Below are positions 15,192-16,681 of a stretch of 16,681 nucleotides of DNA, piece by piece (within the stretch, counting starts at the first letter, position 1; the number at the start of each line of letters is the position of its first letter). Source of the DNA: Acetofilamentum sp. (GTDB taxonomy: Bacteria; Bacteroidota; Bacteroidia; Bacteroidales; DTU049). The stretch is taken from positions 1-16,681 of the forward strand of contig DYON01000024.1 of the NCBI GenBank assembly GCA_020720525.1. Reading direction: 5' to 3'. Both the position numbers and the translations under genes were made by a program. The notes under the pieces are model-generated. The model worked only from the letters and a program-made list of their open reading frames with translations, had not been told where the DNA came from and ran no database searches.

Positions 15192-16574
15192 TCACACCAT
15201 TTTAGAAGCATCGACCCACACATCAAAATCTTCGGGTTTCACCAAGCCAGTTTCGATGGCAGCTTCGCGCAGGGTTTTGCCTTCTTTGTGAGCTTTTTTG
15301 GCAATAATTGCTGCGTTGTCGTAGCCAATATGTGTATTGAGCGACGTTACAAGCATCAGCGAGCTTTCCATGTTCTTTTTGATGGCAGCCAAATTGGGTT
15401 CTATGCCCACCACACAATTATCGGTAAACGAATGACATGCGTCGCCAATTAAGCGTGCTGCAAACAGGAAGTTGTAAATCATCACGGGCATAAAAACGTT
15501 GAGCTGAAAATGCCCGCCCATACCACCAATATTGATAGCCGCATCGCAACCAATCACCTGTGCACAAACCATGGTGACCGCTTCGGGTTGGGTTGGATTC
15601 ACTTTTCCGGGCATGATAGACGAGCCTGGTTCGTTTTCGGGTAGCATAATTTCGCCGATTCCACAACGTGGGCCACTAGCCAACAAACGAATATTGCTGG
15701 CAATATGCATAAGGCTTACGGCAACAGTCTTCAAAGCGCCGCTGGCTTCAACAATGGCGTCGTGAGCCGAAAGCGATTCGTATTTGTTTTCGGCTGTGAT
15801 AAACGGAAGCTGGGTGAGTTCGGCAATTTTGGCGGCTACTTTCACATCGTAGCCTTTGGGAGCGTTGAGTCCAGTTCCAACAGCAGTGCCGCCCAGTGGC
15901 AGTTCGCTCAAATGTGCAAGAACATTTTTCAATGCACGCATACCATGCTCGAGTTGCGACACATAGCCCGAAAATTCCTGACCCAGCGTGAGCGGTGTGG
16001 CGTCCATCAGGTGCGTGCGACCAGTTTTCACTATGGTCATCCACGAATCGCTTTTGGCTTTGAGCGCATCGCGCAATTTCTCGATAGCTGGAATGGTATG
16101 CTGTACCAGCATTTTGTAGGCCGAAATATGCATAGCAGTGGGGAAAGTATCGTTGCTACTTTGGCTTTTGTTTACATCGTCGTTGGGATGAAGCACTTTT
16201 TTAGCATCGTCGAGTTTGCCGCCTGTTATCACATGACCACGATTGGCAATCACTTCGTTTAGGTTCATATTGCTTTGGGTGCCCGAGCCGGTTTGCCACA
16301 CCACCAGCGGAAACTGATCGGTTAGCTTTGCGTCTGAAATTTCATCGCATACCTGAGCAATAAGTTTTGCTTTGTCGTTGTCGAGTTTACCCAATTCCAT
16401 ATTGACCAGCGCAGCCGATTTTTTAAGAATGGCAAACGCTTCGATAATTTCGGTGGGCATCAGGGTTCCGCCAATGCGAAAATTGTCTTTCGAACGCTGT
16501 GTTTGTGCTCCCCAGTACACTTCGGCAGGTACTCTTACCTCGCCCATGCTGTCTTTTTCGATTCTGAATTCCAT
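15192..16574 (-). CDS. fumC: Class II fumarate hydratase (fumarase C)
   Basis: 460-residue iron-independent fumarase interconverting fumarate and malate in the TCA cycle; homotetramer in the cytoplasm. Length is close to E. coli FumC (467). Motifs: TGSGTQSNMN (95-104), HPNDDVNKSQSSNDTFPTAM (129-148), GRTHLMDATPLTLGQE with His188 (185-200), and the superfamily signature GSSIMPGKVN (317-326) carrying the catalytic serine loop. Absence of aspartase-type features and the overall match favour fumarase over aspartate ammonia-lyase. The start at 16574 gives the expected N-terminus (MEFRIEKDSMGEVRVPAEVYWGAQT is split by no alternative start of note). No TAnnTTTG box lies in the 30 bp upstream, which then run into the heptamer repeat, so the promoter must lie in or beyond that repeat. 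It is the first gene of a pair with the GT-C glycosyltransferase. Confidence 0.96.
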   Translation of the reverse strand: MEFRIEKDSMGEVRVPAEVYWGAQTQRSKDNFRIGGTLMPTEIIEAFAILKKSAALVNMELGKLDNDKAKLIAQVCDEISDAKLTDQFPLVVWQTGSGTQSNMNLNEVIANRGHVITGGKLDDAKKVLHPNDDVNKSQSSNDTFPTAMHISAYKMLVQHTIPAIEKLRDALKAKSDSWMTIVKTGRTHLMDATPLTLGQEFSGYVSQLEHGMRALKNVLAHLSELPLGGTAVGTGLNAPKGYDVKVAAKIAELTQLPFITAENKYESLSAHDAIVEASGALKTVAVSLMHIASNIRLLASGPRCGIGEIMLPENEPGSSIMPGKVNPTQPEAVTMVCAQVIGCDAAINIGGMGGHFQLNVFMPVMIYNFLFAARLIGDACHSFTDNCVVGIEPNLAAIKKNMESSLMLVTSLNTHIGYDNAAIIAKKAHKEGKTLREAAIETGLVKPEDFDVWVDASKMV

Positions 16575-16604
16575 GGTTGTATTGTTTTTGTTGATTACGT
16601 TTAT

Positions 16605-16681
16605 AGTGGTCAGTTTTCAGTGGTCAGTATTCAGTAGTCAGTTTTCAGTGGTCAGTGGTCAGTGGTCAGTGTTCAGTGGTC
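16605..16681. repeat. Heptanucleotide tandem repeat AGTnnTC, at least 11 copies
   Basis: Eleven gapless 7-bp units run to the last base of the window and probably continue. Five positions are fixed (AGT..TC); the variable pair reads GG, TT, GG, AT, AG, TT, GG, GG, GG, GT, GG. The repeat starts 31 bp upstream of the fumC ATG. It resembles short tandemly repeated heptamers known from cyanobacterial and some Bacteroidota intergenic regions. The missing spacer structure rules out CRISPR. Confidence 0.9.

Noticed and set aside
15705..16262. 185-codon plus-strand frame
   Set aside because: Entirely antisense to fumC, whose motifs are intact; no start signal.
16605..16681. CRISPR array
   Set aside because: Units are 7 bp and contiguous, without unique spacers, and no cas gene is present.

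Overview
The window looks like a chromosomal segment of an AT-rich member of the Bacteroidota. The signs are gldF and gldG homologues (an ABC transporter linked to gliding motility and type IX secretion), five copies of the TAnnTTTG-type -7 promoter element used by this phylum, no obvious Shine-Dalgarno dependence, and lipoprotein and cell-surface genes of Bacteroidota type. I cannot name a genus from the sequence alone. No rRNA, tRNA, CRISPR array, transposase or phage gene was recognised.

Layout from left to right. (1) Bases 1-2414 (+): a sensor histidine kinase with several PAS domains and a HisKA_2 core, whose N-terminus lies outside the window. (2) Bases 2420-5011 (-): a compact cluster transcribed leftwards. 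It holds an unlisted 47-residue single-TM small ORF, bioB, bioF, and a small lipoprotein resembling the MmpS family. The first three overlap by 8 bp each, and a good promoter sits just in front of the small ORF. (3) Bases 5012-5564: a gene-poor spacer with degenerate repeats and the promoter of the next gene. (4) Bases 5565-6665 (+): a GT4-type glycosyltransferase. It converges on a UPF0316/DUF2179 membrane protein (6809-7378, -), with a degenerate palindromic repeat between them. (5) Bases 7592-12337 (+): gldF, gldG, a DUF4340-type membrane-anchored protein and dnaN (DNA polymerase sliding clamp). The first three overlap; dnaN has its own promoter-like box and a clear intrinsic terminator. 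(6) Bases 12446-13108 (+): a secreted protein of unknown function. (7) Bases 13354-16574 (-): fumC (class II fumarase) followed by a GT-C fold membrane glycosyltransferase whose possible GTG start overlaps the fumC stop. (8) Bases 16605-16681: eleven heptamers of the form AGTnnTC, running off the window.

Most of the window is ordinary housekeeping and envelope biology: the last steps of biotin synthesis, surface glycan synthesis, a gliding/secretion ABC transporter, the replication clamp and the TCA cycle. The least expected items are the small membrane protein coupled to bioB, the MmpS-like lipoprotein after bioF, the recurrent TAnnTTTGCA start-site motif with near-leaderless spacing, and the two repeat families (heptamers upstream of fumC, palindromes at 6736-6788). 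I do not see a defence system, a biosynthetic island or any clearly new multi-gene system.
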